Below are positions 11,501-23,125 of a DNA stretch of 64,000 nt, in pieces. The position numbers were made by a program, and so were the translations under genes. Positions within the stretch are counted from its first letter, which is position 1. Each line of letters begins with the position of its first letter. Below the pieces are notes generated by a model that did no database searches, had not been told where the DNA came from, and worked only from the letters and a program-made list of their open reading frames with translations. Where the stretch lies: the NCBI RefSeq assembly GCF_000150275.1, contig NW_002060947.1, forward strand, positions 666,695 through 730,694, written 5' to 3'. This DNA is from Trichoplax adhaerens. Its lineage: Eukaryota; Placozoa; Uniplacotomia; Trichoplacea; Trichoplacidae.

Positions 11501-14500
11501 TAGGAGCACGAGTAGGATTTTTCCCATCCTTTATCTCATTCGTTGTCAATTTTGGTGCTTGCTTTGTAGACAATGGATCATTGTTCCGATTACTTTCAGA
11601 AGATGAAAGTTCTGGAGATCGGGTTACATCTGGATAAACCTTTACAAATTTAGCTCTTTTCGGCAATATGGGTTTGGTAGTATCTGTTTTAAGTGCGACC
11701 TGGACCTTATTGAAGTAACGATATACCATATTAATTAAATGATAAATCAATTGACTAAAAGGAAGAAATTGATAAGCTTCAAGAGAACTAAAATCAGAGT
11801 ATACAAATACCTCAAGACTACCAAGACTAGGAAGTTTGGTTTTATCAAGTTTATGTACATCATCGACCGTTTCCATAAAAACTGGAAGTGAAGCTTGCAA
11901 TGACATGTCTTTAGAAGTTAAGATAGAATCTAATTTAACTTCTGATAAAGCCACCAAAACAGGCTGAAAAATGAGTTGTCGACAGCGAAGTACAATTAGA
12001 TCTCAAGTCTGTACAGATACAATTCAATTGACAATTTATGAAGCTATACTTAATTACTACCTCCGATTCTTGCGGGAGTAAAACAAATATTTTAAATTGC
12101 AGAGCTGAGACTTGCCAATGCTTTAATAGTGAGTCGTTGAAATGAAGAGGAAATGTAGATACATGAGCAAAAGCCACCTCTGTGAAACAAATTCTCGTCA
12201 TTTTCGTTCGGGAAGCATACAAAGAAATTATATACAATATCTGTATTAGTGTTTACTTAAAAATACCTCCTTCTTTGACATTCTTCGAAGCAGACCGTTC
12301 CAATTCACCGATTATTGTGTCATCGGCTTTATTAATAGTCGTAACAGGAAATTGATATTCAATAAAAAATTGTCTAATTGCAAACATAAAGTGTAGAAAC
12401 AAAAGTAATCGAAGTTAATATACTTACATCGGCTAAGTAAGTAATTCTTAATTAGCATTATAAATAAGTGAATCTATATTATAGTGGGCATTGACATCTG
12501 TCTTGAGCACAAATTCCAACATACAGTACCTATGATTAATTACGCCAGTCGTGGATAAAAAATTTTTGTCTAAAATGAGCTTTTGTATTACTACCCTAGC
12601 GGAAGTAACATCAGCCACGTTATGATACTTTGTTGCGTTTATGGTTATGTCATCCTGTATTTTGACAGTATTAGAGTCTGTAAATAGAAAGGAACAATGA
12701 TTTTTGGAAATTTAGTTATTTCATAATAATAACCATTCGAGACTAAACTAAACTGAAAAACTTTAGCAGTTACCTGTTTCAACTAGAGAATCTACACTTT
12801 CAGTTCTCTGCAGTTTTACGTCCATTCCTTCCAGAGTTATATCTTCATTCTTATCATCTCGCTACCAGACCATAAAATCAGTCGTACAATTTGCTTAACA
12901 ACATCATAATATAGTACATCATAAAACGCTTAACCACTCACTTGCGCTTCAATTTGTAATCCGCTATTGGTATTATCAGGGTTCTCGTCCGATAATAACG
13001 AAAGAGACGATAAACTACCAGAATCCTGCTAAATCATCGCAAAATTAAAGATGTTACTAATTTCACATTTACACGATCTAATTAGTCACAAAACCCTCAG
13101 CTATCGTACCTCATCATTATAATAGAATAACGAATGCAATACTTCGTTATCGCGTACAGGATCGCTTAAATCACTTAAACTTTGATTGTCCATGCCATCT
13201 TCTGAATCAGTAATAGATTCGAGTTTTAGATCTTCCGCATTGATCACGTTATTTCCGGTAACAAATTTTAATAAAGTAGCTTCATCATTTTCTTGGTTAG
13301 ACGATTTAAATTCTCTTCTATTTCCAGAGTGCAGTAAAGTTTCTAAATGATTGCTAGGTTTTACTGCATAGCTAAAGTTATAAAAATAGTAATAATAACG
13401 TAACAAAAAGACGAAGATAAATTTAAATTTTTTTCAACACAGAAAATAGAATTGTTTTTAATATTAATTATTTTATACAACATTGAATATTATAATTACA
13501 TATTCGGATCATTATCTTGGACTCGGTCTTTTGATCTTGTTGAATTATCATAGCTGCTGTCAGCTATTTTATCAGTTAGTTCTTTGCTGTAGTCGCCTAA
13601 TAATTCAATATCATTCGCAATGGATGTAATCATTTTCTTCCGCAATTCAGTTCCACGGTGCAATAAAGATTCCAAAATATCGGTTTCGACTATATTCATT
13701 TATTGGATAATAACAATGGCGTAGTAATTAAATGCCACATAATTTTAGACGGTAGACATACGAGCATATTAATTAACATTCTATTGCGCCCTTAAAAATA
13801 AGTAAAATCATCTAGCATCGACAAACCGTCAGTTATCTGTTGTTGAGATTCTGTATTATGATGATGATCATCATTAGGTATTTGTGAGCTAAAGTTAGTA
13901 TTGTCATCAAGATAATGATCATCTGGAAAAGAAATTTTTTGATCATCCTTGTCGACATTCGGCTTTTTCTGCATTGATGTTACACTACCCTATTAAATTG
14001 TAAAGATAACATAAATAGCTAAGAATAGGCTTTGGAACAATGTAGAGCTGCTAAGTATTAATCATTATTATAAGAAAGAAGTTAAGACATTATTTAAGAT
14101 AATTTAAATAGGTACAATAAAAAAACACATAAATACCTTGAATGTTTCGGTCTTAGAATTCGTCTTACTACTGGTATCGCTCAAAGCAAAATTTGAATCT
14201 AGATAATTATCATGATTTGAAGAATACTTAATAATATGAGAGTATAAGAAAGATTTACATCATACAGGTATATTAATAGACCTACCAATTCGCTTTAAAT
14301 TTATAGACATTTTTAGTTGCCCTAACTCGGTACCTTCGATATCTCGTATCGCAAATAATCTAGAGTTACATCGCCAGTAAATATTAGTACGAGTATTTTA
14401 TTTAAATAAAAATGATTTTCAACTTGCTATTCTAAGAATGTATTTTCATTAACAATATATTAAGTGAGAATAGTTCTAAAAATAGAAGGTCTAATCAGAG

Positions 14501-15738
14501 AAATTTCACAGCCGTATGCTACATTTGCAAGTTGTCATTTCTTTAACTAATGATAGGCATATTTATCGAAGCAACAATACGGGGGACATCTTACCCATTG
14601 ATCGGATTATTTGGAGAGATATGGTTGATATTATCAAGGCGTACTACACCGATTCTTCTCATGGATGGGCTAGAAAGAATATCCAACATGAGGTACTGCA
14701 TATCTACACATAGTGGAACCACAAATTATGAATAGCCAGGAATAAATAGGAATATCCACACCGATTGCAATTAATATATTATATCAATGATAATTCATTT
14801 GCCAAAGTCTGTAAAATAGAGATAGTCACTGTATATCCATAGGTGGGGCCTAAAGCCTACAAATTACTATTAATATCCACTTACATTGACAATCATACAG
14901 TAATAGGAAGTGTACAAGTAATTGCTTACCATTTAAATAAGTTAGCAATTGCTTTAATCCTGCCTTAACAGGATATTTTGCACATTGCTTAATGATAGCA
15001 GTTTTCTTATTTTTCGAAGGGGATGATCTAAATGAACGTGGATCATAGTCAATTTTTCAGTTTCTGTGAGAAGAAGCAGGGCTACAATATTCCAAATGGA
15101 GTTACGTAGATTACTAGAGATTTTATTGAACTGAGATAGCAGATGCAACATATCTGTACGGTTGTAGTCATTGCAGTCTGTGCCAAGTTATTATTTTACT
15201 ACTATAGTATGACTAAGACATCCTTGATAAGAGTGCAGCAATAAGATTATGACGAGATTGTAAGCTAGCTATCAGAGCCTAACATCAATAGCTAGGTCGA
15301 AGCTATTAGACATTAATTATTCATAAATAATCAGGTATCAAGATAGTCATGGCTAAAAAATCAAGCAATAAAATTTGCTTCAAGTTAACTTTTAAGCAGT
15401 TTCATCTATCTTACCGAAATAGTGCTCCTTTACCATCTTCACCCCACCATTTTACTCCTACGTAGATCGCTTCCGGAAAAGAACTTGTAGCGTAAACAAT
15501 TTCCTTGATGTCAACGGTCAACGTAAATCGAATATAACCCACTACCTTGGGTGGTAAGCTAGTGTAAACCTGAATGGGTTTGCTGTTCTCTACATTCGAT
15601 AAAGCAATTTTACGACAAGTATTAATTATACCATTAATAGACTAGAAGTTATTATCCTATTCAACTTCATAACGTAGTTTATCTCCATATTCTACTTTTA
15701 CCAGGTACTTCGATAGTGCTATTGCGAATACTTGACAT
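4749..15738 (-). CDS. C2CD3: C2 domain-containing protein 3 (centriole distal-end/appendage protein), multi-exon
   Basis: C2CD3 is a centriolar protein needed for distal appendages, centriole elongation and ciliogenesis. 5' exons with matching phases: 15709-15738, 15415-15641, 14930-15027, 14595-14703, 14286-14359, 14137-14198, 13827-13989, 13500-13689, 13110-13371, 12942-13028 and 12774-12861. C2 exons continue through 12.7-8.6 kb (approximate), then about 8636-8911 and a final exon 4749-8558. Signatures match the animal family in order: VGVKWWGEDGKGALF (N-terminal C2), ESLLHRGTELRKKM, IEYQFPV, ETDCFIQYHFPNQD, FELWRRFYYPNVRDQLVAK, VTLGVSSYATISLSFL, RTRTVANSF, LAELLETSEILIELWH, GITGWFPV and INGWYHI. 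After the last C2 domain come about 700 acidic, Ser/Asn-rich, probably disordered residues, then a charged helix with QKLEEEK and a conserved-looking end (RETKRIAKIFASRH). The start at 15738 fits phase 0 with exon 2 but is tentative. Introns between 8.9 and 12.7 kb were not resolved base by base. Confidence 0.92.
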
Positions 15739-16329
15739 CAATTTGTATGCAATGTTGGTATCAATATTCGGCTACTTTATATGTAACAATATACAGTATA
15801 TATATTCGTATATATTACTTGATTGAAGCTTATTATAATTCTTGACTGGAGGTTAGTTATTCAATAGCTGTACGGTACAGTAAAATACACTCTGTCCTCT
15901 CATTCAATGCTACCATGACCCATAATAGAAGAAAGTGATTTTATGGCTTCTATTTTCCATGATATAGGTTAGAAGATTAATGATGTACAGTATACAATGT
16001 ACGTCGCCAATGTGATCCATTTCAATCAATTAGCCTTTCGCCATGGAGATGTTCCATTCACTATCAACTCCTACTATTGCATACAGTTGCAAAAACAGTC
16101 GTTACAACATCACTTACCCCGTTTAACCATGATTGTTGGCCGTAACTTTAACTGGAATAAATGATTTTTTCACACAATTATGATAGCATCAGATAAATAA
16201 CATTCAAGAGAAAATCACCAGGGAAGAAATAATGCTAATCATCACGAACAAGTAGAATTGCTTCTTACTAGCCAGCCATTTTTATTAGTGAACTTGGGGC
16301 AGTACGAACTATCAACAATGACGTGATTC
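15739..16329. other. 5' flank of C2CD3
   Basis: This is the stretch upstream of the proposed C2CD3 start codon. No coding exon is convincing on either strand. It probably holds the C2CD3 promoter and 5' untranslated region, and possibly an untranslated first exon. Scattered ACTGTAC and GTACGG words already appear here (for example near 15880-15895), foreshadowing the repeat-rich segment that follows. Confidence 0.4.
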
Positions 16330-16760
16330 CACGGTGCACTACAGTACAATGCACTTACTGTACTGTACTGTACACTGTAGCTACTACTACAATGTACTGT
16401 AAAATGGCGATTTCACAATGATAACGGTACACTTTAATGGTGAAAGAAAAACGTTTTCAATATTTATATTACCCCCAAAAATTGCAGAAACATGCCCATG
16501 AGAGCTTACTGTTTCTAACTATTAAAAATTATCCGGATTTCGTACAAAAATGCCAGCACATACAGTACTATGCGCTGATTTATCGGTTTGGAAAAGGATC
16601 ATACAGTACTTGTACTGTTCAATAAATGTGCATATACCGTACCGTACTGTAAAGTACGTACTGAATTAGTGTTTCATTAGAGGTCTACCCAGAATTTATA
16701 GCACTGTACTGTACCATACCGTACCGCACCGTACCGTACTGTACAACAAAATTCCTCGAA
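16330..16760. repeat. Simple-sequence tract built from TGTAC/CGTAC pentamers
   Basis: Several short runs of the pentamers TGTAC and CGTAC occur here, for example around 16340-16400, 16560-16620, 16640-16665 and most densely 16700-16745. The words are near-palindromic (GTAC), so both strands look alike. Runs are interrupted by ordinary AT-rich sequence, including a short plus-strand open frame at 16437-16625 with no domain. This looks like a decaying microsatellite rather than a gene. Confidence 0.65.
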
Positions 16761-17034
16761 AAGAAAAGAGGGCTAGAATTAAAAAGTTTTTGGCGCCAAA
16801 ACTAAGGAACTACTGTAGAGAAGAATATAATAATGTACAGTAAAATGTCAATCTGTGTCCGCTCGAGAATCGATTTGGGACATTTGAGGTATACTCAAAT
16901 CTTTAATTTTGAAAGCCCAACTCTAAGTAAAACCTATTGTAACATTTCATATTGGGTTCAATGGTTGATTACTGTAAAGAGTAGGAATCGATTCTGTGAC
17001 GGCAACCGATAGCTGAAGGAGTGTAGCACAGTCA

Positions 17035-17630
17035 CTTATCCGTCTTCGTTGCACAGTGCACACTGCACCTCCATAGGTAACGTTACTAACATGACAGTAC
17101 TGTACACTATAGCATCGACTTGCAGATCTCCATGACGATGGTCATGGACATGCACTGCAGTCATCTTTCATAGAAAAATAATAATAAAAGACTCCATTAC
17201 AGTATGCTGTAATCCATGTAATCTTTGCATATCTTATGCAACTTTTTATACTTATTCATATTTGGCAATAAAAGCTGATATTCTAATCGGTTGCACAATG
17301 CACACGTGCACCTCCATAGGTAAACGTTACTAACATGACAGCAGACTATAGCATCGACTTGCAGATCTCCATGACGATGGTCATGGACATGCACTGCAGT
17401 CATCTTTCATAGAAAAATAATAATAAAAAACTCCATTGCAGTATGCTGTAATCCATGTAATCTTTGCATTTCTTATGCAACTTTTCATACTTATTCATAG
17501 CAGTCAATAAAGCTGATAGTCTTATCCGTTTTCGTTGCACACGTGCACCTCAATAGGTAACGTTACTAACATGACAGTACACTATAGCATCGATTTGCAG
17601 ATCTCCATGACAATGGTCATGGTTACTGGT
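17035..17630. repeat. About 240-bp tandem repeat, two full copies plus one partial
   Basis: The same block recurs with a period near 240 bp. The word CATAGGTAACGTTACTAACATG (one extra A in copy 2) and the following CTATAGCATCGACTTGCAGATC occur near 17071, 17314 and, slightly diverged, 17551. Copies 1 and 2 share their whole length, including TTTCATAGAAAAATAATAA and TATGCTGTAATCCATGTAAT. Copy 3 breaks off after the internal palindrome near 17620. Each copy carries CCATGAC-GAT-GGTCATGG, a perfect inverted repeat in copies 1 and 2, and a GCAC/GTGC-rich start. Copies differ by small indels and substitutions. No coding potential is conserved between copies. Confidence 0.88.
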
Positions 17631-20600
17631 ATCACTGAGCTACGACATCATTCTCGATTATTTAGCTAAAATGTATTCATGAGTAATTCATGTAGCCACT
17701 AAGTAAATAATTGAACTATTTTGTTAGTATCTCAGGTATACAGTTGTTAGTTATTATACACCGGCATTGTGGACTTAAATTATACTTTACAGCTTTGTTT
17801 CTTAGGATATCAGTTTATAAAGCGGAATTTAGGTATTCTTGATATAACTGGATATAAAATCCCGCAATTGATTTAAGTGCCATAATTTTTTCCATTTTTT
17901 AGGTAATTAATATGCAATGGGCTAAGTTCTCTCTATCAGAGTTCACATGTAGCCTATCTTTCGCCTTAAATATCAACCAATTACATGTATCAACATATAA
18001 ACTCTTCAGTATCGATTGTCTAGTACAATAATTGTTATTAGGCCATTTGCAACATCCTTCAATTTTACTATATCAATTTGAAATACATTATACTAACACA
18101 AGATCAGTAGTAATACGCTAAATTACAATACATTGATTCTCTGTCTGGAAATATTTATACGGTATAGTATAATACTACAAAACGATCAATTCCAATTCCT
18201 ATGAAATAAAATAATCAGCAAAATGTGTAATGAAGAGTTTTATTAACAGTTAAGAAAGAACTGGTGTTGACTTTAAGTATTCAGGCCGTAGTTATTCAAC
18301 ACAGATACACTACATATTAATCGGCCTTGATTAATGCCATTATTAGCAATCTAGGTAACGTACAACCTGAACTATATCATTTTACGATCCTACTGCTTAC
18401 AAGCTAACAGGATAATATGATTATAAATACAAAGCGTGAGACGTACGCATATTGATTAATACTAAAGATTTAAGCACTATTTTTCTTGTATTTAGTTTTT
18501 CCTCTATTGATTGTGAATAATATTGTATTATTTTTGGGGTGAAGGGCTTACATGAACAGAGTACTATTTATTGGCAAAAGTGAAATTCATCACATTAACA
18601 GCACTATAGATATCACTGTATAACACTGAGGTTATCATACTTTGATTATCGTATTAACTCCTAATTTAGTCGATGCAGAATTCAAATTTTGAATACTAAG
18701 TTAAAAATAGGAAATCCTTCAATTCGTCGAATATACAATTAAATGTAATTCATCGTTTCAGCCGCATCACAAGAAATCGATTCATGGGACAGACCGTGAC
18801 TTCATTACAAAGTAAAAGTGTATAATGCTGCTTCAATCACATATTACGTATATTACAGTAGGTGTTTTGCTTTCACTTATGTATAAACCAAAGCTCATCC
18901 ATAGAATGAAGGACCATAACGCTTTATTCGACTATACAGTTGCATATATTTAGATGGTACGTACTATACAGCACCAATTTTGAAGAATCAAGTAAATCAG
19001 CGGTATTTAAATTAAGTATCATGGTATAGATTTTATGCATGATAAATTTACCAGTAGTTTAATGCTACAACATCTACGACATATTCCAAAAGGAGTTTAT
19101 CAAGAGTCATCTGGTACAATCCGTCAGAAACGACAAATCTCTTAAATAAATATTTGATTGCGCTACATTAATCTGATGTCAATACACCGGTCAAGTACTG
19201 CAACGTAATTATTTCATATAATCATATCATATATTCGTTGCATATTTTCATTGTATATTAAATAAAAATTCACAATAAAATAATAACTCTCGAAGGACGG
19301 TAGAGTTCTCAGAATTTAATATTTCTTGTCGTAATTTTAGATATATGAAATGAATATTTCTTTTCTGCCAAACGATTGTTTCTGAAAGACAAACTTATCA
19401 TGTCATAGTGAAATTCATCACTTAAATTATTAATGTTACATATAAAACCTAATGTAAGAATCATAAATAATATATTTCTTTCATGCTGATATGTTTTTCA
19501 ATATGTAGCTAATCAGCTGATATTGTATGGACCCAAAAACTCAGTTTTAGTAAAATTTAGCTTGTATTAAGATATGAATTACTATCTAAACGTCAGCATA
19601 TTTAATTAAAGTTATTCTTCTTATTGCACAAATAACCTAACTAACACCAAAGGTTTTTGCTGGTAATGCGATAATAATAGCTATAAAATTCATGCTTTAA
19701 CGCTCCGACTATTAAAAATAATATAATTTTTAACTTTAAGTTTGATTGTCAAGTTGCTAAATAGTAAAGACAATGGAATAACAATATTTCGAAATAAAAA
19801 TTAATTTCATTTGCGTTCAAGCTGATTTCCCAATATTTGCTTCGACTAAGAAGCTTGAACCTATGAGTAATTTAGCAAAACATGAGAAACTATTAGCATC
19901 ATATCAATGGAATATTTACTATTTCAAATGTATTCTTGTAAATTCTAAGTTCATTTGATTAATTTTTAGTAATCGCAATCGAATACAACTGTTAGCAAGA
20001 TTTATACTATTTAGTTGGAGTAAAGAAATGAAGTATAGTATTATTGGTACGTAACACTTAAGATGTATGGAGAACACGACTGATACATATTAGAAATAGC
20101 TTAGTTAATCTATTCTGGAATTTAAATCTAAGATTACGTTACTAGGCTATACTAAGTTACAGGCACCTTCTTTATTTCTCCTTGAGTACTATTTCTGCGT
20201 TAAATTATCGGAATTAAAATTAAGAGGCTACCATGAACAGTTCAAAAAAATATGAAATTTCCGGAATTAGTAGTAAAATACGCGCTTCTGCCAACGCAAG
20301 ATCTCAAAATTTTCATATAAAATCATATTATGTAGATTAATGATTAAGAGACTAAAAGTTTTGGTTGATAACGCTGTGTTTTACAACTTGCTCTTACATG
20401 TAATTCTTAGTTCTAGAAAACATCAAGACAGATCAACTGTATTTCTATGTAATAGATAATCAGTCAAATTAGGGTCACTTTCTAGTTTAAAAACAGGAAT
20501 TAATGATATTTTACAAGCTGGCTGTGTTAATTTTGTCTAGTTATAGTAATTTAATTAAGCAACGTTTGAAATGTCATTATTTGCTTTCGAAATAATTTTA

Positions 20601-21928
20601 AAAGTTGTAAAAGGATGTATAAGGATATGAACCCAAATGAAAGTCTTATGATAGCAATTAGATTGCAACAGCGTCATATTAAAAATTCAGCAAACTATTG
20701 AAATAATAATCTCTTAGCTACGATACAACAAACCAATCTATAATTGCATAATATTTTGTCTATTAATTACCATAAATATTGCTAAGCATAAATGCTGGTA
20801 AATTGAAGTCTGATATTAGCTGTGCCCTTGATGATTTATATTTTCGTATATATCGGGAATTTCTACTCTAGATACTGGTAAATAGCAATAATTATCGTAT
20901 CTTTTACAGTATTTATTGTTGACTTCATGATGTGAACTGAATCTTTTAGTCTATATTTGATTCGATTTACTTTAAATATTAATAAAATTAATTAGTCAGC
21001 AAAATAATGAGGAGTCTCAATTTAAAAAATAATGTTTAGCATTCTTATCATAAACTGCTTTATATCACTACACCTTTGCAGTCAGAATCTACTATGAACT
21101 TACTGATAATACAGCAATAATGAAGAGTGCCAAGTAACATATATATTAATTTGCATTCACATTATCAGAAAAAACTTAAATGAATATTCAAATTTTTGAC
21201 AAATTTATTATATGACTTCATGTTACATACATCCTAATGAATAATGTTAGATGTCATAACATATAATTAATAAGCCATATGTTTGTAAATATACCTAAAA
21301 TTACGTTATATGCAAAATTTACCTATACAATCATCATAATCATAACGAAAGGAATGCAAATATCTATCAAAGATACCTGAAATTCTCATATACATAATTA
21401 TCTTGAATATTGTAAATTAAGTTTAATATAATGTTACTCAGCAGAAACGTAACAATTGCCTGAAGAATTATGATAGCATTAAAGTATTTTTTGCTAATTT
21501 GAGTAAATAAGAAGTTCTATTCCTCCTTTACATACGTTGCCATAACAGTGTACAGCCTACAAATATAAAATCTGCGAAGCTAAATATCCAAGAATTTATA
21601 ATTGCATATTTATTAATTTAATTAATTGAATTTGTCATTAATTAGATTAAATTTCACTATGTAGAGAGTTTATTAGTTTATTCCTGCTATACTCGTAGCT
21701 ATAGCAATTTAGGCTGTAATATTAGTAATAATATAGACTGTGTATCACGTGAAAAATTATTTTCAAGTGATAGCTTATTTCTTTCTTAAAGTATACTAAG
21801 TCATATGGCGCTAGTATTATTACCGCTGACCACTTTAGGTTCACTTTAAGGTATCATTTTATAAAATGATTTACAAAATTTGATTGCACAAGTTCTATAA
21901 CGCATGTACTATATGCATCATTCTACAT
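17631..21928. other. Intergenic region, no gene seen
   Basis: About 4.3 kb of AT-rich DNA lies between the tandem repeat and the 3' end of the first rhodopsin-like receptor gene. No open frame of note, no recognisable exon, no tRNA-like cloverleaf and no transposase fragment was found by eye on either strand. The last few hundred bases presumably hold the receptor's 3' untranslated region on the minus strand, where AATAAA hexamers (TTTATT on the plus strand) occur near 21670-21680. Confidence 0.5.
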
Positions 21929-23125
21929 TTATAAGTTGGAACTATCAGCTACGAGTTGGACTCTGGTCGATCTAAAATTTTTTCCGCTTCCATTCAACCA
22001 TCTTGGAGCATTTTTTCTAAAATTCTTGTTGAAATAGCCGTAAATAATGGCATTATAAGCAATGCATGTGTAATTTAAGATAATTAGTACATTAATTACA
22101 ATTTTTAAAAGATTTTCGTCTCTAATTAATATAATTTGAAAATCAAGTAGTACGAATACACAATAATATGGCAAGTTAGTAGTGATGAACAAAGCTAAGC
22201 AGGCAATAAATATTTTTATAACTCTCTTTTTCAGATGGAAGCTTCGGCTAGTTGGAGTTAATGTGTCTTTTCGAGAACTTTTATTAGTTAAGCTAATTCT
22301 AGGTTGATCAGATTTTCTGGACGAAGATTTAGTCCAACCTTGACCTGGTGTAGTTTTCCAAAGTTTATTAGCAATGATGGCATATAATACAGTCATTACA
22401 GTTGCTGGAATCAGAAAAACGATAAATATAAATAAAAGCCAGATAATTATCTTTGAATAAGGTATATAGAATATCCTTTGCTCTACTGTAATATTTACAA
22501 TAATATCGAGTCCTTGATCAGTAGGCCACAATGGTGCACATACAGTACGTCCGTCATAATATCGATATATAACCAAAAAGGAAGTATAAGGTATCCAGAA
22601 CAGAATAGAGACTATCCAACAAAGAGGAATAACGACATAGACTTTTCTTGCTGTTAATTTAAGATTAGGTCGTGTGGGATGAACTATTGTATTGTAGCGA
22701 TCGATGCAGATTGTCGTCAATGTGAAAGAGATTGAAGTAATACAGGATCCTGGCACAATTTGTGCCATTCTGCATATACAAATATTGAATGGATAGATCC
22801 AAAGAGGATAGAATAATTCATGAACTTTAATTGGCATCCTGAAAGTAGCAATTAATAGTCCAGAAATTGCTAAATTACACACGAGTAAGTGGACTGGTGA
22901 TCGCATCTTCTTGTTTGCTAGTGTTATCCATAATATGAGAATATTTCCTGGAATTGCAATAGCCATCAATAAGACGTATAATATGCCGATAGCCAACGAA
23001 ACTTGTTGTATGTATAACATTTTATGACTGACATTTATTAAGTCTGTCGTATTTTTCAATAGGTTCCAACTATTTAAGTAGGTAATGTTGATAGTTGCAT
23101 TCATACTTTCTGATCGCATGGTCAT
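21929..23125 (-). CDS. Rhodopsin-like (class A) G protein-coupled receptor, single exon, paralogue 1
   Basis: A complete 398-residue, seven-helix receptor in one exon. The N-terminus (about 45 residues) has several N-glycosylation sequons (NATINIT, NTT, NVS) and no clear cleavable signal. Helix 1 has IPGNILILW (the GN motif). Helix 2 has NLAISGLL, so the usual Asp2.50 is replaced by Gly. Helix 3 starts with the conserved Cys (ICRMAQ) and ends CIDRY. Helix 4 has its Trp (LCWIVSILFW). Loop 2 has the partner Cys (TVCAPLWPT). Helix 5 has FLIPA. Helix 6 reads FITTNLPYY rather than CWxP. Helix 7 reads YNAIIYGYF rather than NPxxY. A 60-residue basic loop 3 precedes helix 6. The ligand cannot be named; the layout is peptide-receptor-like. 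A close paralogue lies at 34.2-35.3 kb. The first ATG was taken, and internal Met at residue 3 or 8 are alternatives. Confidence 0.93.
   Translation of the reverse strand: MTMRSESMNATINITYLNSWNLLKNTTDLINVSHKMLYIQQVSLAIGILYVLLMAIAIPGNILILWITLANKKMRSPVHLLVCNLAISGLLIATFRMPIKVHELFYPLWIYPFNICICRMAQIVPGSCITSISFTLTTICIDRYNTIVHPTRPNLKLTARKVYVVIPLCWIVSILFWIPYTSFLVIYRYYDGRTVCAPLWPTDQGLDIIVNITVEQRIFYIPYSKIIIWLLFIFIVFLIPATVMTVLYAIIANKLWKTTPGQGWTKSSSRKSDQPRISLTNKSSRKDTLTPTSRSFHLKKRVIKIFIACLALFITTNLPYYCVFVLLDFQIILIRDENLLKIVINVLIILNYTCIAYNAIIYGYFNKNFRKNAPRWLNGSGKNFRSTRVQLVADSSNL

Noticed and set aside
17197-17403. 68-codon minus-strand frame with several His and Cys inside the tandem repeat
   Set aside because: It spans the repeat junction and is not preserved in the other copies because of indels, so it is a by-product of the repeat.
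17035-17630. CRISPR-like or direct-repeat array
   Set aside because: The unit is about 240 bp with only 2.5 copies and no spacer structure, and the window is clearly eukaryotic.
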